From assembly GCF_900106035.1 (NCBI RefSeq), contig NZ_FNUC01000004.1, positions 1,674,001 through 1,738,000 on the forward strand: a DNA stretch of 64,000 bases, written 5' to 3'. This stretch comes from Jiangella alba (GTDB taxonomy: Bacteria; Actinomycetota; Actinomycetes; Jiangellales; Jiangellaceae). The notes beneath the pieces were generated by a model. It was not told the DNA's origin. It saw only the letters and a program-made list of their open reading frames with translations, and did not search any database. Of this stretch, positions 37,078-46,311 are shown piece after piece; the stretch's first letter is position 1; every line of letters starts with the position of its first letter. The translations under genes and the position numbers were made by a program.

Positions 37078-37440
37078 GTGCCTGACCGTATCGAGCTGCG
37101 CGGCCTGACCGCGCGTGGACATCACGGCTGGTTCCCCCACGAACGGGAGAACGGCCAGCTGTTCCGCGTCGACGTCGCTCTGAGCGTCGACACCCGTGCG
37201 GCGGCCCAGAGTGACGACCTGACCGACACCGTGGACTATGGCAGTCTTGCTGAACGGGTGGTCGGCCTCGTCTCGGGGGAGCCGGTCCGGCTGGTCGAGA
37301 CCCTCGCCCAGCGCATCGCGGACCTCTGCCTGGACGATCCCAGGGTGGAGGCGGCGGAAGTGACCGTGCACAAGCCGGAGGCGCCAGTGACGGTGCCGTT
37401 CGACGACGTGACCGTGACGATTCGAAGGGCCCGAACGTGA
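37078..37440 (+). CDS. folB: dihydroneopterin aldolase
   Basis: 120 aa, the usual size. The RIELRGLTARGHHGWFPHERENGQLF start is the family signature, with catalytic Tyr in VDYGSLAERV and Lys in VTVHKPEAPV. It converts dihydroneopterin to hydroxymethyl-dihydropterin plus glycolaldehyde. It overlaps folK by 4 bases (GTGA). Confidence 0.96.
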   Translation: MPDRIELRGLTARGHHGWFPHERENGQLFRVDVALSVDTRAAAQSDDLTDTVDYGSLAERVVGLVSGEPVRLVETLAQRIADLCLDDPRVEAAEVTVHKPEAPVTVPFDDVTVTIRRART

Positions 37441-38003
37441 CCAATGTCCCCAACCCCAACGTGGTCGACGCCGACACGCTGACGGGTGATCTGCGCCCGC
37501 TGCGGCGCACGGCGTTCGCGCTGGGCAGCAACCTCGGCGACCGCCTCGAGTTCCTGCAGGCGGCCGTCGACACCCTCACCGACTCCTCCGAGATCGTGCC
37601 CGTCGCGGTCTCGCCGGTGTACGAGTCCGAGCCGGTCGACACCCCCGACGGCTCGCCGAACTTCTTCAACGCCGTCCTCGTCGTCGACACCACGCTGTCG
37701 CCGCGCTCGCTGATGGAACGGGCCCAGTCCACCGAGACCGCCTACGGCCGCACCCGCGACGTCCCGAACGGCCCGCGCACGCTCGACATCGACGTGCTCG
37801 CCGTCGGCGACGTCACCTCCGACGACGACGACCTGCACGTGCCGCACCCGCGGCTCGCCGAGCGGGCGTTCGTGCTCATCCCGTGGGCCGACATCGACCC
37901 CGACTTCTCGGTGCCCGGCCTCGGCCGCGTCGTGGAGCTGAGCTCGGCCGTCGACGCCACCGGCGTGCGCCGGCTGGACGAGGCGCTCGAGATCCCGGCC
38001 TGA
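37437..38003 (+). CDS. folK: 2-amino-4-hydroxy-6-hydroxymethyldihydropteridine diphosphokinase
   Basis: 188 aa. FALGSNLGDRLEFLQAAV, YESEPVDTPDGSPNFFNAV and GPRTLDIDVLAVGDV (catalytic Asp pair) are the hallmarks of HPPK, which pyrophosphorylates the pterin for FolP. The next gene, DUF3180, starts 20 bases later as in other actinobacterial fol clusters. Confidence 0.96.
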   Translation: MTNVPNPNVVDADTLTGDLRPLRRTAFALGSNLGDRLEFLQAAVDTLTDSSEIVPVAVSPVYESEPVDTPDGSPNFFNAVLVVDTTLSPRSLMERAQSTETAYGRTRDVPNGPRTLDIDVLAVGDVTSDDDDLHVPHPRLAERAFVLIPWADIDPDFSVPGLGRVVELSSAVDATGVRRLDEALEIPA

Positions 38004-38023
38004 CCCCCGGGTCGCGGCACACT

Positions 38024-38497
38024 GTGCAACGGACGAAGATCGGCTCGCTGATCTGGGTCGCCGCGGTGGCGGTCCCGGCCGGGTGGTCGATCGGCCGCAT
38101 CGTCGACGCCGCGTCGGGTGCGCTCCCGCCGATCCCGTGGGTGCTGCCGCTGCTGCTGCTCTTCCTGGCCGCCGGCATGTTCGCCGGCGCCCGGGCGGTG
38201 CGCGGCTGGATCACCGAGCGGCGCTTCGACCAGCGCATCGACGCACTCCGGGTGGCCCGCTCCGTCGCCCTCGCCAAGGCGTCGGCGTACTTCGGCGCCC
38301 TGCTCACCGGCGTCTACACCGGACTCGGCCTGCTGGCGCTGGGCCTGCTCGACTCCCCGATGGGCCGCAACCGCGCCGTCCTCTCCGCCGTCGTCGTCGC
38401 GGCCGCGGTCGTGCTGACGGTGGCCGCCGTCCGGCTGGAACGCGCCGGCGAGGTCCCGCCGCCGTCCGACGAGGAGAACGGCGCCCACCCGGCCTAG
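38024..38497 (+). CDS. DUF3180 family membrane protein
   Basis: 157 aa with four predicted transmembrane segments in two hairpins: residues about 9-28 and 40-60, then about 85-110 and 120-142, separated by a polar RGWITERRFDQRIDALRVARS linker. It matches DUF3180, a family normally encoded next to folK in actinobacteria. The function is unknown. The gene ends in a CTAG overlap with the convergent GNAT. Confidence 0.87.
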   Translation: MQRTKIGSLIWVAAVAVPAGWSIGRIVDAASGALPPIPWVLPLLLLFLAAGMFAGARAVRGWITERRFDQRIDALRVARSVALAKASAYFGALLTGVYTGLGLLALGLLDSPMGRNRAVLSAVVVAAAVVLTVAAVRLERAGEVPPPSDEENGAHPA

Positions 38498-38985
38498 CGG
38501 ATCGTGAGCTCGAACCAGCTGCCCGGCTGGCCGCCGACCTCGTCCGAGTCGGCCGGTCCGGCCAGGACGAACCCGGCCTTGGCCAGCACCTTCCGCGACG
38601 CGACGTTCGTCTCGGCGACGGCCGCCCGCACGGTGTGCACCCCGTGCCGCGACGCCGCCAGGCGGCACAGGTCGCGGACGGTCGCGGTCGCCACGCCACG
38701 GCCCGCGACGTGCTGCGCGACCCGGTAGCCTAGGATCGCGGTGCCGTCCTCGATGTCGAGCAGGTTGAACCGCCCGAGCACCGAGCCGTCCGAAGCGACG
38801 AGCACGTGGAAGGCGCAGACGCCGGCCTCCTGCTCGGCCAGCAGAGCGTCGAACCGCTCGGTGAAGTGCTCGAAGTACGCGTCGCCGCGGTCGGAGACGA
38901 AGTCGGCGAAGTAGGCGCGGTTGGCCAGCTCGAAGGCCAGGACCGCCGGGGCGTGGTCAGCGCGCAGCCGCTGCAGCTCGGGCAC
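38494..38985 (-). CDS. GNAT family N-acetyltransferase
   Basis: 163 aa, RimJ-like. ILGYRVAQHVAGRGVATATVRDL is the acetyl-CoA-binding segment (about residues 85-107), and VAETNVASRKVLAKAGFVLAG is motif B. The substrate is unknown. The hydrolase pseudogene lies 9 bases away on its downstream... upstream side, meaning the GNAT is transcribed after it on the minus strand and the two may share a promoter. Confidence 0.85.
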   Translation of the reverse strand: MPELQRLRADHAPAVLAFELANRAYFADFVSDRGDAYFEHFTERFDALLAEQEAGVCAFHVLVASDGSVLGRFNLLDIEDGTAILGYRVAQHVAGRGVATATVRDLCRLAASRHGVHTVRAAVAETNVASRKVLAKAGFVLAGPADSDEVGGQPGSWFELTIR

Positions 38986-38994
38986 CGTCCGACC

Positions 38995-39851
38995 CTACCC
39001 AGCCGGTGCGGCCAGGAACTGCGTCAGCAACGTCGTCACCTCGGCCGGGCGCTCCACCGGCGGCAGGTGGCCGGTGTCGTCGAGGTCGACCCGCCGGGCG
39101 CCCGGGATCCCGTCCGCCAGGAGACCGGACACCTCCTGGATGTACGGCAGGTCGGCGCGGCCGTTGACCACCAACGCCGGCTGCACGACGTCGGCCAGCC
39201 GCGGTTTCGCCGGCGGGTCGGCGGGCAGCTCGGTGTGCGCCGGGCCGGTCCACTCGCGCTCGAACACCAGCCGGCACATGCGCACCATCTGCTCCCACGC
39301 GTCCGGGTCCAGGTCGGACGGCTCCCGCCCCGGCCCGACGGCGGTCAGCCGCAGCTGCGCCTCGGCCATCGCGGCGACGTCGGCCGGGTCGACGTCGCCG
39401 GCGGTGTGCTCGCGGTAGCGCGCCAGCCGGTCGGCCGGAACCGCGGCGAGGATCCGTTCGCGGGCCAGCGCGCCCATCTCGGCCGGCCACTCGTGCCCGG
39501 ACAGCCCGGACGCGATCAGCACCAGGGCCGTCACCCGCTCCGGCGCCGCCAGCGCGACGTCGACGGAGTACGCGCCGCCCATCGAGCAGCCGACCAGCGC
39601 CGCCCGCTCGATGCCGAGCGCGTCCAGCAACGCCAGCAGGTCGGCGTGGTGCGAGAACTCCCCGGCGGCAGGGCTGGACTCGCCGTGCCACGCCAGTCGT
39701 AGCGCACCACCCGGTGCCGTTCCGCGAGCGCGGCGACCTGGTGGTCCCACATCCGCCGGTCGGCCAGGCCGGCGTGCACGAGCACCACCGCGGGCCCGGC
39801 CCCGGCGTCGTCATGGGCGAGGTCGGCGCCGTTGGCGCGCACGGTCGGCAT
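38995..39851 (-). pseudogene. frameshifted alpha/beta hydrolase
   Basis: Begins at ATG 39851 (MPTVRANGADLAHDD..., oxyanion region VVLVHAGLADRRMWD). The frame is lost at about 39687, where RYDWRGTAS should read RYDWRGHGESS; a GGCAC in place of GGCCAC indicates one missing base. The remaining 230 residues continue in the next frame with the nucleophile elbow VGCSMGG, a catalytic Asp region VVNGRADLPYI, and the final His in DDTGHLPPVERP. Without the frameshift it would be a normal 285-residue hydrolase. A sequencing error cannot be excluded. Confidence 0.75.
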
Positions 39852-40254
39852 GCCGGCAGCGTAGCCAGGCGGCACCCGACGACGAGAGCGGCGGCGCCCG
39901 CCCGGCCCGAAATCCAGATGACGCCCGGGCACCCGTCCTGGATCATCGAGACATGACCGCCCCACGTGTGCTGCCGCCCGGAAGCGCGACGAGTGGGCTC
40001 GCGCTGAGCCGCACCCGCGTCCCGCACGAGCCGCCCGTGCCGTGGCGGGCCCCGGCCGCGTGCCTGCGCCGGCCGCGTGCGCTGGGTGCGGCCCGGCGGG
40101 CCGTCGACCACGCCGCCGACGCCCGTCGACTCCGGGGCCGAGCGGCCCGGCAGTGACACCGCGACGGCGGTCGCGGCGTGGGTGAAACACGGGACGGAAG
40201 TTCCCGGTGTGGCGCGGCGTGTGAAGTCCGATTCGCGCCGTACAAGAAGGTACG
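39852..40254. other. 403-bp stretch without a well-supported gene; possible 67-aa ORF
   Basis: Between the divergent hydrolase pseudogene and the coiled-coil membrane protein gene. The only candidate is an ORF at 39953-40156 (+), starting ATG ACC GCC and encoding an Arg/Pro/Ala-rich 67-residue peptide with strong G/C bias at third positions but no clear ribosome site and no family I recognise. I see no hairpin terminator or repeat in the rest. Confidence 0.3.
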
Positions 40255-40851
40255 GTGACGCCCATGGCCTCCGTCCGTCACCGCCGCCGTCTGACCGCTG
40301 TCCGTCTGCTCGCCGTCGCCGCACCCGCGGCGGCCATCGCGCTGACGGTCGCCGCCATGGTCCTGGACGGGCCGTGGCCGCGCATCGCGGCGGCCGCGGG
40401 CGCCGTCGGCGCGGCGGTCCTGGGCGCGTTCGTGCTCCGGCTCGAGCGGCGGCTGCGGGTCGAGGTGGCCACGGTCCGCGCCGAGCAGGCGGCGGAGTAC
40501 TCGCAGGCGCACGCCCGCTACTCCGAGGAGCACCGCGAGTTCACCGACCACATGGTCGGCCTGCTCGACGTCGCCTCCGAGCGCATCGACGTCATGCGCT
40601 CGAAGCTGGACCTGCTGGAGGCCGAGATCGCGGCCGCCCGCAGCGCCCGTCCCGGCGCGTCCACCCCCAGCGTCGAGCTGGCCCGGCTGGCCGAGGGCGC
40701 GGAGTGGAACGACCTGTGGCCCGACCTCTCCGAGGCGCCGACGGTGGTCGACCTCATCAAGTGGGAAGACAAGAACACCGACCTGCTGCCCGAGGCCGAC
40801 CGCAAGAAGAAGTCCGCCCCGGTCGAGCAGCGCCAGGAGCGCAGCGCCTGA
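40255..40851 (+). CDS. membrane protein with cytoplasmic coiled coil, unknown function
   Basis: 198 aa from GTG 40255 (AAGAAGG 4 bases before; an ATG at 40264 is the alternative). Two transmembrane helices at about residues 15-37 and 43-63 are followed by a charged helical region (about 65-135, RRLRVEVATVRAEQAAEYSQ onward) with heptad-like character, then an acidic tail ending in a Lys/Arg/Glu-rich stretch. No family is recognised. It ends one base before the convergent OpuCA-like gene. Confidence 0.65.
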   Translation: MTPMASVRHRRRLTAVRLLAVAAPAAAIALTVAAMVLDGPWPRIAAAAGAVGAAVLGAFVLRLERRLRVEVATVRAEQAAEYSQAHARYSEEHREFTDHMVGLLDVASERIDVMRSKLDLLEAEIAAARSARPGASTPSVELARLAEGAEWNDLWPDLSEAPTVVDLIKWEDKNTDLLPEADRKKKSAPVEQRQERSA

Positions 40852-40852
40852 G

Positions 40853-42007
<1,155 letters not shown>

Positions 42008-42031
42008 CGGTTCTTCGGTAGCGTCAACGGA

Positions 42032-42736
42032 ATGGCGCTCTCCGGGCCCGTTCATACCGCAACCCTGACCGACAACTGCCTCGTGCGCAACGACTGGGTG
42101 TGTGGCGAGTACGTCCGTACCCGCTGGGACGAGATCATGGAGGCGCTCGGCCAGCACGTCACCATCACGGTGGTGTCCGTCGTCATCGGCTTCGCCCTCG
42201 CGCTCGTGCTGGCGGTCATCGCCCGGCGGGTCGGCTGGCTGCGCGGCGCGATCCTGGGCACGTCGACGGCCCTGTACACCATCCCGTCGCTGGCGATGTT
42301 CTCGCTGCTGGTACCGCTCACCAAGCTCACCGCGACGACGGTGGTGATCGGGCTGGTGCTGTACTCGCTGACCATCCTGGTCCGCGGCATCCTCACCGGC
42401 CTGGACGCGGTTCCGGGCGACGTCCGCGAGGCGGCGGTCGGCATGGGTTACGACGGCTTCCGGCTGCTCCGCAAGGTGGAGCTGCCGATGGCCATGCCGG
42501 CGGTGTTCGCCGCGCTCCGGGTCGCGACGGTGTCCACCATCGCGCTCACGACCATCGGCATGATCGTCGGCCACGGCGGCCTCGGCAACCTGATCGCCCG
42601 CGGCCAGCGCAGCAACTTCCACGCCGAGGTGCTGACGGCGTCGGTGCTCTGCGTCGTGCTCGCGCTGGTCGCCGACGTGCTCCTGCTCGGCCTGCAACGC
42701 TGGCTCACGCCGTGGCGACGGGGGGTGCGCGCATGA
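42032..42736 (+). CDS. glycine betaine ABC transporter permease (OpuCB-like)
   Basis: 234 aa with about six membrane helices. The transporter coupling motif is in GMGYDGFRLLRKVELPMAMPAVFAALR (EAAxxxG-like: REAAVGMGYDG). TIPSLAMFSLLVPLT and TIALTTIGMIVGHGGLG are typical of ProW/OpuCB permeases. It begins 24 bases from the divergent ATPase gene and overlaps the second permease by 4 bases. Confidence 0.9.
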   Translation: MALSGPVHTATLTDNCLVRNDWVCGEYVRTRWDEIMEALGQHVTITVVSVVIGFALALVLAVIARRVGWLRGAILGTSTALYTIPSLAMFSLLVPLTKLTATTVVIGLVLYSLTILVRGILTGLDAVPGDVREAAVGMGYDGFRLLRKVELPMAMPAVFAALRVATVSTIALTTIGMIVGHGGLGNLIARGQRSNFHAEVLTASVLCVVLALVADVLLLGLQRWLTPWRRGVRA

Positions 42737-43470
42737 ACGGGCTGGTCGACGGCATCAACTGGCTGCTCGACGGCGACAACTGGTCCGGTCCGACGGGCGT
42801 CGGCACCCGGTTGACCGAGCACCTGTGGATCACGGTGCTGTCGATGGTCATCGCCTGCGCCGTCGCGCTGCCGATCGCGCTCTGGCTGGGACACCTCGGA
42901 CGAGGTGGCGCGCTCGCCGTCAACATCAGCAACGTCGGCCGGGCGGTGCCGACGTTCGCGATCCTGGCGATCCTGTACATGACCCCGCTCGGGCTGTCGA
43001 TCTGGACGACCGTCATCGCGCTGGTGCTCTTCGCGATCCCGCCCATCCTCACCAACGCCTACGTCGGCATGCGCGAGGTCGACCGCGACGCCGTCGAGGC
43101 GGCTCGCGGCATGGGGATGAGCGGCTTCCAGCTGTTGCGCCGCGTCGAACTGCCGCTGGCGGTGCCGCTCATCCTGGGCGGCATCCGGCTGGCGACGGTG
43201 CAGGTGGTGGCCACGGCGACGCTGGCCGCCGTCATCTCCGGGCCGGGCCTGGGCCGCATCATCACCAGTGGCTTCAACCGGCAGGACGTGCCCGAGCTGA
43301 TCGGCGGCGCGATCATGGTCGGCCTGCTGGCGCTGGCGATCGAAGGGGTCATGGCGCTGCTGCAGCGGGCGGTCGACCCGATGCGACGGGCCACGCGGCA
43401 AGGACGGTCGAAACGCGATCGTGACCGGGGAATGCCGCTCGTCACGGACGAGGTTGTCAGTGGCGCGTAG
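42733..43470 (+). CDS. glycine betaine ABC transporter permease (OpuCD-like)
   Basis: 245 aa, six predicted membrane helices. The coupling loop is EAARGMGMSGFQLLRRVELPLAVPLI. VPTFAILAILYMTPLGLS and ISGPGLGRIITSGFNRQD fit OpuCD/ProW-type permeases, giving the transporter a heterodimeric membrane part with the preceding gene. It is coupled to that gene by an ATGA overlap; the binding-protein gene follows after 90 bases. Confidence 0.9.
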   Translation: MNGLVDGINWLLDGDNWSGPTGVGTRLTEHLWITVLSMVIACAVALPIALWLGHLGRGGALAVNISNVGRAVPTFAILAILYMTPLGLSIWTTVIALVLFAIPPILTNAYVGMREVDRDAVEAARGMGMSGFQLLRRVELPLAVPLILGGIRLATVQVVATATLAAVISGPGLGRIITSGFNRQDVPELIGGAIMVGLLALAIEGVMALLQRAVDPMRRATRQGRSKRDRDRGMPLVTDEVVSGA

Positions 43471-43560
43471 TTGACTGATTCCACGCGGGCGCTATGAGGG
43501 TGCTCGCCGGACACGCGTGCGGGGCTCGGCGCCCGGCACGGGACACAGAAGGTGACACCG

Positions 43561-44553
43561 GTGAAGACCATGACCATGCGGAGACGAGCGGCCGTGCTGG
43601 CGACCGCGGCCGGCCTGGCGCTGTCGCTGGCGGCGTGCGGCGGCGACGATGACGATCCGTTCGAGGACGGCGACGGCGGCGGCTCCACCGCCACCGACGG
43701 CGGTGGTGGCGGCGGCGACTTGACCGTCGGCGGCGCCAACTTCACCGAGATGGTGATCATGCAGGAGATGTACGCGGCGCTGCTCGAGGACGCCGGGTAC
43801 ACCGTCGACATCCAGTCGGTGGCCAACCGCGAGATCTACGAGCCGGCGCTCGAGAGCGGCGAGATCGACGTCGTGCCCGAGTACCTGGCCACGTTCGCCG
43901 AGTTCCTCAACGGCGCCGTCAACGGCCCCGACGCGCCGTCGACCGCGCCCATCGCCACGTCCGACGCCACGGAGACGGTCGACGCGGCCCGGCCGCTGGC
44001 CGAGGAGCGCGGGCTGACCATCCTCGACCCGGCCGAGGCGGCCAGCCAGAACGCGTTCGCCGTCTCGCAGGAGTTCGCCGACGAGAACAACCTCACCACG
44101 CTCTCCGACCTCGCCGCGCTGGGCCAGCCCATCACGCTGGCCGCGGTCGAGGAGTGCCCCGACCGGCCGTTCTGCGAGCCGGGCCTGGAGTCGGTGTACG
44201 GGCTCGACATCGTCGACCCGCCGCTGGCCACCGGGTTCAGCACCAGCGAGACGAAGACGGCGGTGCAGCGCGGCGACGCGCAGCTGGGCCTGGTCGGCAC
44301 CACCGACGGCACGCTCGACCAGTTCGGTCTCGTGGTGCTCGAGGACGACAAGGGGCTGCAGGCGGCCGACAACCTGGTGCCGGTGGTCAACACCGAGTCC
44401 GCGGGCGACCCCGCCATCGCCGACGCGCTCAACCAGCTGGCCGCGGTGCTCACCACCGACGACCTCGCCACGCTGAACGCGCAGGTCGACGCCGAGCGCC
44501 AGCAGGCTCCCGACGTCGCGCGGGCCTACCTCGAAGACAAGGGGCTGCTCTGA
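43561..44553 (+). CDS. glycine betaine/choline-binding lipoprotein (OpuCC-like)
   Basis: 330 aa from GTG 43561 (AGAAGGTGA site 6-7 bases upstream). Signal and lipobox LAAC give the lipidated Cys26, followed by an Asp/Gly-rich linker. The mature part is an OpuAC-type periplasmic-binding fold: VGGANFTEMVIMQEMYAALLEDAGY, EIDVVPEYLATFAEFL, and a C-terminal DVARAYLEDKGLL. It would deliver quaternary amines (betaine, choline, carnitine) to the permeases encoded upstream for osmoprotection. Confidence 0.92.
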   Translation: MKTMTMRRRAAVLATAAGLALSLAACGGDDDDPFEDGDGGGSTATDGGGGGGDLTVGGANFTEMVIMQEMYAALLEDAGYTVDIQSVANREIYEPALESGEIDVVPEYLATFAEFLNGAVNGPDAPSTAPIATSDATETVDAARPLAEERGLTILDPAEAASQNAFAVSQEFADENNLTTLSDLAALGQPITLAAVEECPDRPFCEPGLESVYGLDIVDPPLATGFSTSETKTAVQRGDAQLGLVGTTDGTLDQFGLVVLEDDKGLQAADNLVPVVNTESAGDPAIADALNQLAAVLTTDDLATLNAQVDAERQQAPDVARAYLEDKGLL

Positions 44554-45179
44554 CCTCGATCAGCGCGCTCGACGTCCTGGACTGGCGGCGGCGGGTCCAC
44601 GTGCTCTACTCCGCCGTCCGGGACACGAGCGAGGCAGATCCGGCCGGCGCCCACGAGCAGTGGGCGGCCGGCCGCGACGACCTGGTGCGCACGCATCCCG
44701 CGTCGCCGGTCCCGCCCGAGGCGCGGGCCGGCTTCGCGGGGCTGCGGCACGCGCCGTACGACCCCGCCCTGCGGTTCGTGCTGCCGGTCGACCCCAACGT
44801 CGAGCCACGGCGGCTCGAGGTGCCCACGGCCACCGACGGCGTCGTGCCGTTCGTGCTGGCCGGACGGCTGCACCTGCCGCTCGGCGATCTCGACGTGTGG
44901 TGGCTCGACTCCTACGGCGGCGGCGTGTTCGTGCCGGTCAAGGACGCGTCGGCCGGCCGGGCCACGTACGGCGGCGGGCGCTACCTGCTCGACACCGTCA
45001 AGGGCGCCGACCTCGGCGGCTCGGTGCACGACGCGCTGGTCGTCGACCTCAACTTCGCCTACAACCCGTCCTGCGCCTACGACCCCGCGTGGACGTGCCC
45101 GCTGGCGCCGCCCGGCAACACCCTCGGCGTCGACGTCGCGGCGGGCGAGTACGTGCCGCCCACGGGGTCCGGGGACTGA
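44550..45179 (+). CDS. DUF1684 family protein (start codon uncertain)
   Basis: About 209 aa. The core is clear DUF1684: HASPVPPEARAGFAGL-like region (THPASPVPPEAR), YDPALRF, WWLDSYGGGVFVPVKDASAG, YGGGRYLLDTVKGAD, VVDLNFAYNPSCAYDPAWTCPLAP. Family members begin with an LDWRRRV segment, present here at about residues 9-15, yet no ATG, GTG or TTG lies upstream of it outside the preceding gene. A CTG at 44550 overlapping the transporter stop (CTGA) is the best candidate; the first normal start, GTG 44601, would delete the conserved N terminus. Function unknown. Confidence 0.7.
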   Translation: MTSISALDVLDWRRRVHVLYSAVRDTSEADPAGAHEQWAAGRDDLVRTHPASPVPPEARAGFAGLRHAPYDPALRFVLPVDPNVEPRRLEVPTATDGVVPFVLAGRLHLPLGDLDVWWLDSYGGGVFVPVKDASAGRATYGGGRYLLDTVKGADLGGSVHDALVVDLNFAYNPSCAYDPAWTCPLAPPGNTLGVDVAAGEYVPPTGSGD

Positions 45180-45250
45180 CCGGCTGACACACGGTACGCT
45201 CACCTCCGACAGATTGTCGCAATGGAACCTTTCTGCGCGAGGTGGGCGGA

Positions 45251-45874
45251 ATGCGGATACGGGGAATCGCCGTCGGCGCGGCGGCGTCGGCCGTGCTGCT
45301 GGCGGGGTGTGAGGCGCCCGGCGATCCGCCGCTGGGCCTGCTGGACGTCGACGGCGCCGAGACCGGCACGGTCACCGGCGAGCCTCCGACGGGTGACCCG
45401 TCCGAGCCGCCCACGGGTGACCCATCCGCCCCGGCCGAGAGCGACTGGGCGCTCGATGTCGCCGGCGAGGCGCCGGAGGAGCCGGCCGACCTCGCGGTGT
45501 TCGAGGCGTACCTCGACTTCTGGCGCGCCGACCTCACCGCGGTGAGCCTGCCCGACCCCGCCCACCAGCCGCTCCTCGACCTCTCCGCCGACCCGCAGCG
45601 CCAGCGCGTCGTCGACGTCGCGGAGCAGCTGCTGGCCGACGGTCACCGCACCATCGGCACGCTGCGCCTCGAACCGGCCGTGGTCTCGGTCAGCGGCCCG
45701 ACGGCGGCCGTCCAGGACTGCCTCGACGGCCGCGAGACCTTCGACGTCGACGCCGAGGGCGCCGAGGTCGCCGACAGCCGCGGCGACCTCCTGCCGGTGC
45801 TGGTCCAGCTGGTCGCCGACGGCGACTCCTGGATCGTCGCCGACGTGCAGGAGTCCGACCATGACTGCGGTTGA
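45251..45874 (+). CDS. putative lipoprotein, unknown function
   Basis: 207 aa from ATG 45251 (GAGGTGGGCGGA site). Lipobox LLAGC puts the lipid on Cys20. A short repeated linker (EPPTGDPS twice) precedes a domain of about 140 residues with helix VFEAYLDFWRADLTAV and strands ending DGDSWIVADVQESDHDCG, the general plan of small NTF2-like lipoproteins. The interrupted secreted-protein gene starts 55 bases after its stop and may be co-transcribed. Confidence 0.72.
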   Translation: MRIRGIAVGAAASAVLLAGCEAPGDPPLGLLDVDGAETGTVTGEPPTGDPSEPPTGDPSAPAESDWALDVAGEAPEEPADLAVFEAYLDFWRADLTAVSLPDPAHQPLLDLSADPQRQRVVDVAEQLLADGHRTIGTLRLEPAVVSVSGPTAAVQDCLDGRETFDVDAEGAEVADSRGDLLPVLVQLVADGDSWIVADVQESDHDCG

Positions 45875-45929
45875 CCGCACGGCCGCGACCAGCCTCGACG
45901 GCCGAGTGACACCCGTACGGGAGACGGCG

Positions 45930-46175
45930 ATGCGACGCGCACGAGTGGCCCTGCTCACCGCCGTGACGACCGGCGCCCTGGCCCTGCTCGGCACGGCGCC
46001 GGCCCTCGCCGGAGTGGGCGACGACCAGGTCGGCGGCGACGCCGACGAAGGCGGGCTGACCGCCGTCGCCGTCTCGCTCACCGGCAACGGCCTCGACGGC
46101 GGCGACGGCTCCGGCGGCGACGGTGGCGGAGTGTCCGTCAGCGTCCGGGGTGTGTCTCCCGGGTCTCGGCCGTAG
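45930..46175 (+). pseudogene. 5' half of a secreted-protein gene interrupted by a short element
   Basis: Starts at ATG 45930 behind GGGAGA. Signal peptide RRARVALLTAVTTGALALLG ending in APALAG, then a Gly/Asp-rich low-complexity stretch. After GVSVSV (46131-46144) the frame runs into a 167-bp inverted-repeat element and stops at 46175. Removing 46145-46313 joins this frame to 46288-47136 and yields an uninterrupted 345-residue protein (VSVSV followed by PSPCYWEVME). Confidence 0.8.
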
Positions 46176-46311
46176 CGAGCGGCGTTCAGGTGTATGCCTC
46201 GCAAGGCCGAGGAGGGAGTCATAGCGGGGTTCTATGACGACTGACGAGAACGCAGCGAGGCGCCGCCTGGGCGTCGCGCAGTAGGCCATGGACCCGGGAG
46301 ACACACCCCGG
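46145..46311. mobile_element. MITE-like 167-bp element with perfect 21-bp terminal inverted repeats
   Basis: The left end 46145-46165 (begins CCGGGGTGTGTCTCCCGG) is the exact complement of the right end 46291-46311. The flanking dinucleotide GT occurs on both sides (46143-46144 and 46312-46313), as expected of a 2-bp target duplication. There is no coding capacity. The interior has a CATA-N9-TATG hairpin (around 46220-46236). Excision of element plus one GT (169 bp) restores the host reading frame. The right end supplies the ATG for the downstream fragment. The parent transposon family is not recognised. Confidence 0.8.

Noticed and set aside
46145-46311. Self-splicing intron as an explanation of the 167-bp insert
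   Set aside because: Too short for a group I or II intron, with no recognisable catalytic core, and perfect terminal inverted repeats fit a transposable element better.
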